From Candidatus Omnitrophota bacterium (GTDB taxonomy: Bacteria; Omnitrophota; Gorgyraeia; Zapsychrales; Fredricksoniimonadaceae): 38,364 bases of DNA. The position numbers and the translations under genes are program-made. The notes under the pieces are model-generated. The model was not told where the DNA came from and searched no databases. It was given only the letters and a program-made list of their open reading frames with translations. The stretch is from contig CAIVRE010000014.1 of NCBI GenBank assembly GCA_903908245.1, positions 95,963 through 134,326 of the forward strand, in the 5' to 3' direction. Shown here in pieces: positions 16,789 to 23,149 of this stretch (position 1 is its first letter; every line of letters starts with the position of its first letter).

Positions 16789-16917
16789 AAACGATCCCTT
16801 TTCATTGGACAAGCTCTTGTGCAAGCTGACAAAAAGATCTCCATACGCATCAAGTGGCAACCGCCTTGATCATCTCACCGATCCATTGAAGACTATTCTC
16901 TAAATTATCAGGTTTTG

Positions 16918-16946
16918 ATTATACCCTTCACAAATCGCCTTGCCCA
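16918..16946 (-). promoter_or_regulatory. predicted nirB promoter
   Basis: On the minus strand TGGGCA (16941-16946), 17 bases, then a perfect TATAAT (16918-16923). A short ATCA-N5-TGAT inverted repeat (16907-16919) overlaps the start-site region and may be an operator. The leader would be about 120 bases long; no Fnr-like full site was seen. Confidence 0.5.
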
Positions 16947-16985
16947 TATAATAAAGACAGCTAATTGCATTAAACATAAAACAAA

Positions 16986-17019
16986 AACCCCTTACAAGGC
17001 GTAAACCTTATAAAGGGTT
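16986..17019 (-). terminator. terminator of the SmbP-like/micro-ORF transcript
   Basis: A 14-bp stem (16986-16999 with 17006-17019) that pairs fully as minus-strand RNA when two G-U pairs are allowed. Loop of 6, then TTTTTGTTTT. The 129 bases between it and the 16-aa ORF hold no credible gene. Confidence 0.75.
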
Positions 17020-17148
17020 ATAAAGAAGGGTGGCTGGGGGGCGAGCCTGCTTAATGAGCTACCCGATCAGGTCTACACCGTGATTGAGCACAGTCCCGCA
17101 AATACATATTAATCAACTGCCGGGTATTCCAATGATCCAAAATGAAAA

Positions 17149-17199
17149 TTACTTTTTAACCTTCTTGGCCTTCTTCTTGTTCGCAACTTTGTCTCCCAT
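17149..17199 (-). CDS. lysine-rich micro-ORF (16 aa), unrecognised
   Basis: A 17-codon ORF with one of the best SDs in the window (GAGAGGAGGTGGCTGAC before ATG 17199). It encodes MGDKVANKKKAKKVKK: nine Lys in 16 residues, predicted pI very high. It lies 34 bases after the SmbP-like gene and before a clear terminator, so it would be co-transcribed. Its tail resembles the basic tails of ribosomal and nucleic-acid-binding proteins; a role in binding RNA, DNA or anionic lipid is only a guess. It may instead be a leader whose translation matters more than its product. Confidence 0.5.
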   Translation of the reverse strand: MGDKVANKKKAKKVKK

Positions 17200-17233
17200 G
17201 TCAGCCACCTCCTCTCAAGCTTCAGACCTGTAT

Positions 17234-17545
17234 TTATTTCTTGTCAGAAGCCAACGCCTGCTCTAACTCTGCCAATGCCTGATCAATAGCCTGTATCGCC
17301 TTAACGCGATGGCCAGCATAATCATGAGCCGCTTTCTCGAGATCTTCCTTGGCCACCCTCAGCTTCCTGATAGCCTTATGAATCTCGGGATGATGCTCTT
17401 TATGCTCGCCCTGTCCTTCCCCCATGGCGGCTTTCGGTGTTGGCGTCGCTGCCGCCGGGCCTGTTTGGGCAAACGCACAAGGTATGGCGATCAAACTCAA
17501 AATCAATGCTCCACTTACCGCGTTAATCGACAAAGCCGTCTTCAT
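17234..17545 (-). CDS. exported His-rich small metal-binding (SmbP-like) protein
   Basis: 103 residues. Signal peptide (ALILSLIAIPCAFAQ), an Ala/Pro/Thr linker, then a His/Glu stretch (GEHKEHHPEIHKAI) and a helical repeat RKLRVAKEDLEKAAHDYAGH followed by RVKAIQAIDQALAELEQAL. This is the four-helix pattern of SmbP-like proteins (HxxIxxA...L..A..DyxGHR..A), which bind Cu, Ni or Zn in the periplasm of nitrifiers and others. The likeness is by motif only, and the metal is unknown. Start fixed by CGGGAGGGAAG before ATG 17545; the upstream frame to 17731 has no SD. Confidence 0.72.
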   Translation of the reverse strand: MKTALSINAVSGALILSLIAIPCAFAQTGPAAATPTPKAAMGEGQGEHKEHHPEIHKAIRKLRVAKEDLEKAAHDYAGHRVKAIQAIDQALAELEQALASDKK

Positions 17546-17666
17546 TTGTTCTTCCCTCCCGATGTTTAATTTTATCGCTGTCCGCCTTATGCGGCTAGTC
17601 TCAAAAGCAAGCTTACTTAATACGTGACAACCGATATACCATATGGCCATCTGCAATTCCTCATTA

Positions 17667-17672
17667 ATCATA
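17667..17672 (-). promoter_or_regulatory. possible extended -10 of the SmbP-like gene
   Basis: TATGAT with an extended TGG on the minus strand; the -35 is poor. The leader would be about 115 bases and contains a short CCGC/GCGG hairpin just before the SD. Confidence 0.3.
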
Positions 17673-17718
17673 CCATAGCTTAAATGTTTACAACATCTCG
17701 TTAGGTAGCACAAAGAAA

Positions 17719-17751
17719 AAGCCCCTGTCACTCAACGAGTAACAAAGGCTT
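17719..17751 (-). terminator. terminator of the CBM48 protein gene
   Basis: A 15-bp stem (17719-17733 with 17737-17751) that pairs fully with G-U pairs as minus-strand RNA, a 3-base loop, then TTTTTCTTTG. Confidence 0.8.
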
Positions 17752-17802
17752 ATTTAAACGGGTCAGAAAACGGATTTGGAAGACTGCAAACACACACGGT
17801 CA

Positions 17803-18105
17803 TTACCTTATCTCAAAAACGGCGTTCGAACTCCCAAATTCATTTGGCACAATTTTGTTCGCCTTGGGATCACTGACCCATTTCCCATCAACATAAAAAC
17901 GATACTGATAACTACCCGGTTTTAAACGAAGAGACCCTCTCCAAGCGCCTGAGAAATCCTTTTTAAGAGGGATCGCGCCAGCGGTCCAGTTATTGAATGT
18001 CCCTGCCACACTAACTGTTTTTGCATCTGACGCCGTATAAGAAAACTTCACGAGCTGTTCTGCCTGTGACGCCGACGGGATGCGTTGGATCGTATTGGTT
18101 TCCAT
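17803..18105 (-). CDS. stand-alone CBM48/AMPK-type glycogen-binding domain protein
   Basis: 100 residues. After 20 polar residues comes one E-set domain with all CBM48 marks: VKFSYTASDAKTVSVAGTFN, the GTFNNW core, LKKDFSGAWRGSLRLKPGSY, then YQYRFYVDGKWVSDPKANK. Such domains bind alpha-glucans; alone they may be regulators or starch/glycogen granule proteins. There is no signal peptide, so it should act in the cytoplasm. The ATG at 18105 follows AAAGGAAG. No glycogen enzyme lies nearby. It comes 60 bases after the 60-aa gene, with a hairpin between them. Confidence 0.88.
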   Translation of the reverse strand: METNTIQRIPSASQAEQLVKFSYTASDAKTVSVAGTFNNWTAGAIPLKKDFSGAWRGSLRLKPGSYQYRFYVDGKWVSDPKANKIVPNEFGSSNAVFEIR

Positions 18106-18127
18106 TCTACACTTCCTTTCTAAAAGA

Positions 18128-18158
18128 TTCAGGGGGAGATATTGCATCTCCCCCTGAA
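18128..18158 (-). terminator. strong hairpin between the 60-aa gene and the CBM48 gene
   Basis: Perfect 13-bp stem TTCAGGGGGAGAT with its complement (18128-18140, 18146-18158) and a 5-base loop. The U-tract (TCTTTTAG) is short, so it may be a partial terminator or an mRNA stabiliser. Confidence 0.6.
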
Positions 18159-18165
18159 TATATTG

Positions 18166-18348
18166 TTATTTCACTCCTGGTACAGGCGCTGCTTGCGACC
18201 TGGTTTGCTCAGGCTTTTGTGCCTGGGACAGCGGCATTGCACCGCATGAAGCTTGTGTCTTGCAAGACTGATCATTTTGTACAGGCTTTGCAACCCCCTT
18301 GAGGGTCTTCTTTTGTCCTTGAGGAACATTTGGAATAGGATTAGCCAT
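18166..18348 (-). CDS. small Pro/Gln/Lys-rich protein (60 aa), unrecognised
   Basis: The ATG at 18348 is preceded by GAAAGGGGGTGAG, a strong SD; a GTG at 18357 lies inside that SD. The product has no hydrophobic segment and looks disordered (MANPIPNVPQGQKKTLKGVA, KPEQTRSQAAPVPGV), with two Cys eight residues apart or less (SCKTQASCG). I do not recognise it. It lies 115 bases after the TetR gene and before the CBM48 gene, so TetR control is possible but not shown. Confidence 0.55.
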   Translation of the reverse strand: MANPIPNVPQGQKKTLKGVAKPVQNDQSCKTQASCGAMPLSQAQKPEQTRSQAAPVPGVK

Positions 18349-18463
18349 TTTTCTCACCCCCTTTCAAATATAAAATGATTGATGGATAATTGGACTGCAG
18401 AAAATCTACGTGTGGCTTATGGCAGGATCGTTCTTAAAAATAAAAGATCTTGCTGTCAGGCTC

Positions 18464-19072
18464 TCATTTACTGCACAACCCCCTGGCATATTGACTAAAC
18501 ATCCCATCGAGCGTGCGGTTCTTTAAATGATAACTAAAATCACTTAACACCCAAAAAGTCACTGCGGCTTGTATCATTCCAAAAAATGCAATACCAGCGG
18601 CAACAGCATCTACATCTTTGTTAATTATATTCAGCTTAATCCCTTCCTTAATAACAGCTATTATCGTCTCCTGATAACGGGACATCACTTTAAGCATTTT
18701 CTTCTTAATTTTTGCATCTCTGATCATGAAGCTCTCATTAATAATAATTAAGGTCATACCCTTCCGTTTTTCAGCATAGGACAAGTGTGCAAAAAATATA
18801 TTCTTTAGCTTCGCGACAGGATCTCCGGGAAAATGAGCCGGCTTATCAATAACCATCAAAAGCGACCTTTCGATATCATCTATTAACAAACTAATGATCT
18901 CGTGTTTACTTTTGAAATGCCTATAAAGAGCCCCGTCCGTTACCCCCATTTCCGTAGCTATCGCATGGATAGTCAAGCTTTCAAACCCCTTTGAAATTAT
19001 GATTCTCTTTGCCGCGTCAACAATAGCTTGCTGGCCATTCGTTACCGATGTAACACTTGATCTCTTTATCAT
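18464..19072 (-). CDS. TetR/AcrR family transcriptional repressor
   Basis: 202 residues. The N-terminal HTH is typical: QAIVDAAKRIIISKGFESLT, HAIATEMGVTDGALYRHFKS, KHEIISLLIDDIERSL. The ligand-binding half is helical and unassigned (LKNIFFAHLSYAEKRKGMT). A perfect 20-bp palindrome lies between its -10 box and its start codon, so it very likely represses itself. Codon and base use is more AT-rich than most neighbours, which fits transfer. The next genes downstream (60-aa, CBM48) are possible targets. The ligand cannot be inferred. Confidence 0.92.
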   Translation of the reverse strand: MIKRSSVTSVTNGQQAIVDAAKRIIISKGFESLTIHAIATEMGVTDGALYRHFKSKHEIISLLIDDIERSLLMVIDKPAHFPGDPVAKLKNIFFAHLSYAEKRKGMTLIIINESFMIRDAKIKKKMLKVMSRYQETIIAVIKEGIKLNIINKDVDAVAAGIAFFGMIQAAVTFWVLSDFSYHLKNRTLDGMFSQYARGLCSK

Positions 19073-19086
19073 TTTTTAGCTTTCTA

Positions 19087-19106
19087 GTAAATAAACGTTT
19101 ATTTAC
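19087..19106 (-). promoter_or_regulatory. TetR operator: 20-bp perfect palindrome
   Basis: GTAAATAAACGTTTATTTAC is its own reverse complement. It abuts the -10 box (19107-19112) and ends 15 bases before the TetR ATG, so a bound dimer would block start of transcription. Confidence 0.8.
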
Positions 19107-19134
19107 ATATTAAAACAAATATTGACTTTGTCAA
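19107..19134 (-). promoter_or_regulatory. tetR promoter
   Basis: On the minus strand a perfect TTGACA (19129-19134), 16 bases, TAATAT (19107-19112). The -35 lies in a second inverted repeat (ATTGAC-TTT-GTCAAT, 19121-19135). Confidence 0.65.
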
Positions 19135-19197
19135 TACTTTCTATTTCAACGCAGGGTTTTTCTTGCTGGAGGGACGAAGTTCGAACCCCAAAAAAGC

Positions 19198-19227
19198 AAA
19201 GACCCCCATAGTGTTATGGAGGTCTTT
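19198..19227 (-). terminator. terminator of the COG4705 gene
   Basis: A 12-bp stem (19198-19209 with 19216-19227, one G-U pair on the minus strand), a 6-base loop, then GCTTTTTTGG. It lies 27 bases after the stop at 19255. Confidence 0.8.
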
Positions 19228-19254
19228 TCCCTTACTTGCTCAATATGGGGCGGG

Positions 19255-20082
19255 CTACAGGACGTATTCCGCAACCCGACCCGTTTCTGGCGGGATCTCG
19301 TCCTTTCTCGTTAATGTGAGATAAACAACCAAACCTAAGATCAACCCAAGGAAAATATAACTTGTTGCCGTTGCCCCAAGGCCCAAACCACCATTGGCGT
19401 GGTCCTGTGAAAGCCAGTCGCCTATAGACGCTCCGAGTGGCCGGGTGAATATGTACGCCAGCCAAAAAGTAAAGACCGCATTCGCAGAATGGTGGCTATA
19501 TTTCTCGCCCAGAATTCTCTTAACGGCATAGAAGGCACCTGTTACGACCGCAATAAGTCCGGCAAATATGAACAGTGATGTTAAATAGCCGAGACGGAAC
19601 TTCTCCGCAGTAAGGTCTCCGGCAGCTGTACCCAAAGCGAAAGTGAACAGAATAACCAACCAATAGAAGGTTTCACGGCGAGTCGTAACAATGGAATGGA
19701 CAGACAATGTTCTTTCAAAGGCAAACCACACGGCAAAAGACACCGCAAGCAGAATGGAAAATACAATGGTCGTTGTTTCTAACGGAACACCGAGATTATC
19801 TGTCAGATTATCCGTGATCAGCGTGCCGACAACGCTAATGAGAACAACGGCAAGCCAGTATAAAGATGGAACATACTTCTTCGCCCTGAACTGAAAGAAC
19901 AATGCTACGAGAAGTAGAGCCCCCATCACCAAAGTCGTTCCGGTCAGCCCAAAATGCAATGTCCCGTTCAAATAATCTGCAAATGTCTCACCCACTGTCG
20001 TACCACAGACCTTGATGATCCAGAAGAAAATCGTGACTTCCGGGACCTTATTTAACATTTGCTTTAGTTTTTCTGAACTCAT
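19255..20082 (-). CDS. COG4705-type polytopic membrane protein
   Basis: 275 residues with about nine membrane helices in regular pairs. It opens with LNKVPEVTIFFWIIKVCGTT, followed by VGETFADYLN; the same TTxGEtxxDyl motif returns as GTAAGDLTAEKFRLGYL and ASIGDWLSQDH. This repeated Gly-Asp/Glu motif is typical of the uncharacterised COG4705 family. The molecular function is unknown. The frame is open to 20232, but the stretch before 20082 is GC-rich and not protein-like, so the ATG at 20082 is chosen; its SD is weak. A promoter lies at 20246-20275 and a terminator follows, so it is a separate unit from the two-component genes. Confidence 0.82.
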   Translation of the reverse strand: MSSEKLKQMLNKVPEVTIFFWIIKVCGTTVGETFADYLNGTLHFGLTGTTLVMGALLLVALFFQFRAKKYVPSLYWLAVVLISVVGTLITDNLTDNLGVPLETTTIVFSILLAVSFAVWFAFERTLSVHSIVTTRRETFYWLVILFTFALGTAAGDLTAEKFRLGYLTSLFIFAGLIAVVTGAFYAVKRILGEKYSHHSANAVFTFWLAYIFTRPLGASIGDWLSQDHANGGLGLGATATSYIFLGLILGLVVYLTLTRKDEIPPETGRVAEYVL

Positions 20083-20245
20083 ATGGTCTTTGCCGATCTG
20101 GTAGCGATCTTTAATAATGCAATGAACGCCATTATAAGTCTCACCTTCTGCCTTGCCCATAACTATTAAACGGCTCACGGGCTCGAACTTCCAGGTCCGG
20201 GGGCGGATGCGGGGCGCCGGTCCCGCGGGCAAAGAAAAGTGGAGA

Positions 20246-20275
20246 ATTATACCGCCTTTCTCAAATTCTCCTCAA
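20246..20275 (-). promoter_or_regulatory. promoter of the COG4705 gene inside the response regulator end
   Basis: On the minus strand TTGAGG (20270-20275), 18 bases, perfect TATAAT (20246-20251). The -10 contains the response regulator stop codon. The leader would be about 155 bases and GC-rich at first. Confidence 0.5.
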
Positions 20276-20624
20276 TGCAGGCAGTAAGCTCCTCCAGACT
20301 CACCGGCTTGGCAAGGCAAGGGTAATCATTGACACTTGTTTTGTTGTCGGCTGATTTGCTCTTGGCCACAAGCGCTGTTATAAATACGATAGGGATATTT
20401 TTAGAGCCCACGAGCTCCTTTAACTTTCTCGCTACCTCACATCCATCCATATCAGGCATCATCACATCCAACAAGATCAGATCAGGATGGAACTCCTGAA
20501 CAACAGCACAAACAGAGCCCCCATTATTCTCAACCCTGACATTGTAAACAGCCTCCAAATTTACCCGCACTACCCGCGTAAAAGACTCTTCATCATCTAC
20601 GACCAATATTCTTTTCTTCTCCAT
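20247..20624 (-). CDS. single-domain response regulator (receiver only)
   Basis: 125 residues: one REC domain and nothing else. Acidic pocket Asp10-Asp11, phospho-acceptor Asp53 in LILLDVMMPDMDG, Thr83 in VFITA and Lys106 in LAKPVS are all present, so it should be phosphorylated normally. Having no output domain, it must act through a partner (CheY/Spo0F-like). The ATG at 20624 follows AAAAGGAGGGGCGAT and lies 13 bases after the stop of the kinase gene, so the pair forms one operon. Confidence 0.93.
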   Translation of the reverse strand: MEKKRILVVDDEESFTRVVRVNLEAVYNVRVENNGGSVCAVVQEFHPDLILLDVMMPDMDGCEVARKLKELVGSKNIPIVFITALVAKSKSADNKTSVNDYPCLAKPVSLEELTACIEENLRKAV

Positions 20625-20637
20625 ATCGCCCCTCCTT

Positions 20638-22392
20638 TTATATCTTAAACCACAACGTTGCCTGAACACCCTGCCCTTCTCTCTTATTCTCCAGTGCTAT
20701 CTTGCCTCCATGCATCTCCATGATATTTCTTACGATCGATAGCCCAAGGCCTGTACCTCCGATAATGCGCTTCGTGGTTACAAAAGGAACAAACAGGTCC
20801 TTCACAACACCCTCCGGGATCCCGGAACCCGCATCTTCGATCCGGATCACGACCCAAGACGGGCCATCGCCCGATCCCTCCCTGCGAGTCTTGATCGTAA
20901 GCTCACCGCCGGAAGGCATGGCCTGGATAGCATTCATGTAAAGATTAACAAAAACCTGCTCGATCTTGTTCCCGTCGAAGCTCAGCAAAGGAATGTCTTT
21001 CCCAAGATCCTTTAGCACATGAACATGCTTTTCGATCAGAAGAGATTTCACCAGCAATAAAGATCTTTCAATAAACTCATGCACATCCTGTTCACTTTTT
21101 TCAAGATCAGAGATCGAGGAGAAATCTAAAAGCCCCTTGACGATCCTGTCCGCACGGCCCACCGCGTTCTTGATATCATCTAAAATGGCGGGTACATGCC
21201 CATCCATAGACTTAAGATGATTTTTCAGGTATCCCACTCCCAATAAGATGACCGCCAAAGGGTTTTTCACTTCATGTGCCACCCCGGCAGCCAATTTGCC
21301 TACGACCTCCATTTTAGCCGCCTGAATGAGCAATGACTGGGTCGATCTTAATGTCTCCAGGTTTTTTGCTAAATCTTTGTAGAGACGCTGGAGCTCAGCG
21401 TTCTCTTTTTTCTGGTCCTGATAAAAAGCAAATGCCGATAAAAACAATACAAGGATGACAACCAACGCAAAGCTAATATTGTCTTTCACGTTCTTGTTAA
21501 GCGGCCTGGCGATCGCATCATAATTGATCACGGTGATCAAAAACCACTTTTTCTCTCCAAAAAATACTGGAGAAAAAGCCACAATGACCTCCTGTGCTTT
21601 ATGAGGACTACCTAAAGACAATAACTGACACCCCCCAGAACCCTCCTCACCTTTTTTGATCCTCTCCATCACTGCTTCGAATCTGCTTTCTTTCATCGAC
21701 AGGTTGTTATCCTTAAAGAGAGTTGTTATTTTCTCCCCAAGGTAATGTTCGTCAGGATAACTCAAAAGACGGCCTTCCTGATCTAAAAGAAAGGAATATG
21801 TATCTCCCCCTTCTTGACGGCTGAGACGAGAGTGAAGGGTTTCCAAACGAATAACAGCCCGCAGCTGACCAACAAACTTATCCCGCTTGAATACGGGCTG
21901 ATCAAAGATCAAGACCGGTGACCCTGAAGTCATGTTGATGATCCTGCTTGCCGGAACATAATGATCGGTTAATTCCCGTGAAGCTTCGACTTCTGAAGAG
22001 ATGTCCTTTCCCAGATCGTCCTTATAGGGCGCTTTGTAGATAACCACGCCTCTCGTATCAAGCAGCCTTAAAGACGTCGCCAGGGCTTTAATATTCTTAT
22101 AGGAATCTTCCAGAAAGAAGAATCTCTCCTCTGTTGTCTTGCTGTAACTATCAGAAAACGCCTCTCGAACAATGCCCTCTTTGGAAAGCATTTCCACTTC
22201 CTGCGTCAAACTCAAGAGCCGTTGATTCAACAACCGGCTCTCAACGCGAACCGTATCAAGAAGCTGACGGCGAACTTGAGCAACAATAGTCTTCTCAAAA
22301 TTATCATGACTTTGTTTAGCAAAATAGCCGACAACGATCATCACAATGACCATGCCCGCATAAGGGAGCACCTTTTTAGAGAATGTCTTCAT
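20638..22392 (-). CDS. Cache-domain sensor histidine kinase
   Basis: 584 residues. Membrane helix 1 at about 9-25, an extracytoplasmic sensor of roughly 260 residues with dCache features (LRLLDTRGVVIYKAPYKDDL, GSPVLIFDQPVFKRDKFVGQ, SFLLDQEGRLLSYPDEHYLG), membrane helix 2 (ISFALVVILVLFLSAFAFY), then a coiled coil, HisKA with AAGVAHEVKNPLAVI, and HATPase_c with NLYMNAIQAM, RIEDAGSGIPEG and GGTGLGLSIVRNIM. dCache domains bind small ligands such as amino or carboxylic acids. HKs of this layout usually pair with receiver proteins, here the next gene. The start has a modest SD (ACAGG). Confidence 0.92.
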   Translation of the reverse strand: MKTFSKKVLPYAGMVIVMIVVGYFAKQSHDNFEKTIVAQVRRQLLDTVRVESRLLNQRLLSLTQEVEMLSKEGIVREAFSDSYSKTTEERFFFLEDSYKNIKALATSLRLLDTRGVVIYKAPYKDDLGKDISSEVEASRELTDHYVPASRIINMTSGSPVLIFDQPVFKRDKFVGQLRAVIRLETLHSRLSRQEGGDTYSFLLDQEGRLLSYPDEHYLGEKITTLFKDNNLSMKESRFEAVMERIKKGEEGSGGCQLLSLGSPHKAQEVIVAFSPVFFGEKKWFLITVINYDAIARPLNKNVKDNISFALVVILVLFLSAFAFYQDQKKENAELQRLYKDLAKNLETLRSTQSLLIQAAKMEVVGKLAAGVAHEVKNPLAVILLGVGYLKNHLKSMDGHVPAILDDIKNAVGRADRIVKGLLDFSSISDLEKSEQDVHEFIERSLLLVKSLLIEKHVHVLKDLGKDIPLLSFDGNKIEQVFVNLYMNAIQAMPSGGELTIKTRREGSGDGPSWVVIRIEDAGSGIPEGVVKDLFVPFVTTKRIIGGTGLGLSIVRNIMEMHGGKIALENKREGQGVQATLWFKI

Positions 22393-22482
22393 TATTAACC
22401 TGTCAAGACGCCAAGAGATCTGAAAGAAAAAATAATCCGTCCCTATAAATGACCTTATTACTTATTTTAAGGAGGCCCCGAA

Positions 22483-22521
22483 ATGAATCAATTGTACTGT
22501 AGTATAACAGGTCCAGATTAA
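22483..22521 (+). other. 12-codon ORF with a perfect SD (possible truncated 5' end of a lost gene)
   Basis: AAGGAGG with a 7-base spacer precedes ATG; the product would be MNQLYCSITGPD. It is the only plus-strand ORF with a strong SD. It lies in the gap between the kinase gene and the recombinase relic, so it may be what remains of a gene cut by that relic. The rest of 22393-22691 shows nothing convincing; a minus-strand frame ending at 22532 contains YDADLERGILVAARRQRL and may be a gene fragment. Confidence 0.25.
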
Positions 22522-22691
22522 ACGGGAGAATTCATAACCTTTGACGACGGGCGGCGACGAGAATACCCCGTTCCAGGTCCGCGTCGTACATCATCTTCCT
22601 GAACTGATACAGCTGCTCGCGCTCATTACCGGAGCGCATGATCTCCAGCAGCTGGCCTTGTCCAGCGGGAATGCTTGCAGGCAAAGAAAAA

Positions 22692-22734
22692 CCCCAGACG
22701 CTTGTGGTTCGGCTTGTCGCCGATTCGTCTGGGG
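22692..22734 (-). terminator. terminator hairpin next to recombinase relic 1
   Basis: CCCCAGACG (22692-22700) pairs with 22726-22734; a small CGGC/GCCG hairpin sits in the loop. TTTTTCTTTG follows on the minus strand. It is the first terminator after the nine-gene operon. Confidence 0.7.
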
Positions 22735-22741
22735 GTAACAT

Positions 22742-22930
22742 ATGGGGTCTTACAGGCCTCGATCGGCCTTCCGCTCTCGAAAATACAGCCAAGAAGCACA
22801 CCCGGAAAAAACCTGCCAATCTGCGGCCGCGAAACTCAATGTCCACCGCAAGCGCATTGCCAAATTTCTCACGATCGCCAACAACCTGCTCTATCTTGCC
22901 TCACAGCCGAATCCTTGCTGCACCTCATCT
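22742..22930 (+). pseudogene. relic 1 of a serine-recombinase C-terminus
   Basis: The plus frame from 22742 contains SAAAKLNVHRKRIAKFLTI, which matches SAAPKLNIHRKRIAKLLRL in relic 3 at 33.9 kb. Both start with a shared ATGGGGTC at the left edge and share an AAATACA tract. Relative to relic 3 this copy has lost about 190 bases in the middle and the end after the helix-turn-helix. No start codon or SD fits. The recombinase assignment rests on relic 2, where the typical recombinase end is clearer. Confidence 0.6.
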
Positions 22931-22963
22931 ATCTAAATAATTTCGTATTTATTGAACATCCGT

Positions 22964-23149
22964 CTAATTTTTAATTCCAAACTTTTGCAATACCCACATC
23001 ATCGGGCACCAATTCGTGAACGCTGACTGAAAAAGGTTCAGCCCAATAAAAGCCGTGAACCAGATCCACAACGGACTGATGTAATGGGCCAAAAGTAAAC
23101 TGATCAATAAAAAGACGCCAGCGATCCCCCTTAATGTTCTTTCCATCAT
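22964..23149 (-). CDS. DUF2892 (YgaP-like) two-helix membrane protein
   Basis: 61 residues: MERTLRGIAGVFLLISLLL, then HYISPLWIWFTAFIGLNLFQ, and the end SAFTNWCPMMWVLQKFGIKN. The FQSAFTNWCPM motif is the signature of DUF2892 proteins. Its start overlaps the RND pump stop by 4 bases and has an AAAGGAGGAC SD, so it is tightly coupled to the pump. DUF2892 proteins often follow rhodanese, metal or efflux genes; the function is unknown. It is the last gene of the operon. Confidence 0.9.
   Translation of the reverse strand: MMERTLRGIAGVFLLISLLLAHYISPLWIWFTAFIGLNLFQSAFTNWCPMMWVLQKFGIKN

Noticed and set aside
17030-17110. GGTGGCTGGGGGGCGAG, resembling the reverse of a tRNA 3' end
   Set aside because: No T-arm or D-arm is found on the minus strand. 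Kept only as part of the transcript tail.
19160-19195. GTTCGAACCCC, a tRNA T-loop-like string
   Set aside because: Neither strand folds into a cloverleaf; the T-stem does not pair and no anticodon arm can be placed. Similar strings near 20180 fail the same test.
20083-20232. 50-residue N-terminal extension of the COG4705 protein
   Set aside because: No SD, GC-rich non-protein-like sequence, and a promoter whose leader covers it. The ATG at 20082 begins the family core.
22532-22846. 104-codon minus-strand ORF across relic 1
   Set aside because: It crosses the terminator hairpin and the relic antisense. Only the last 40 residues look protein-like, so at most it is a fragment.
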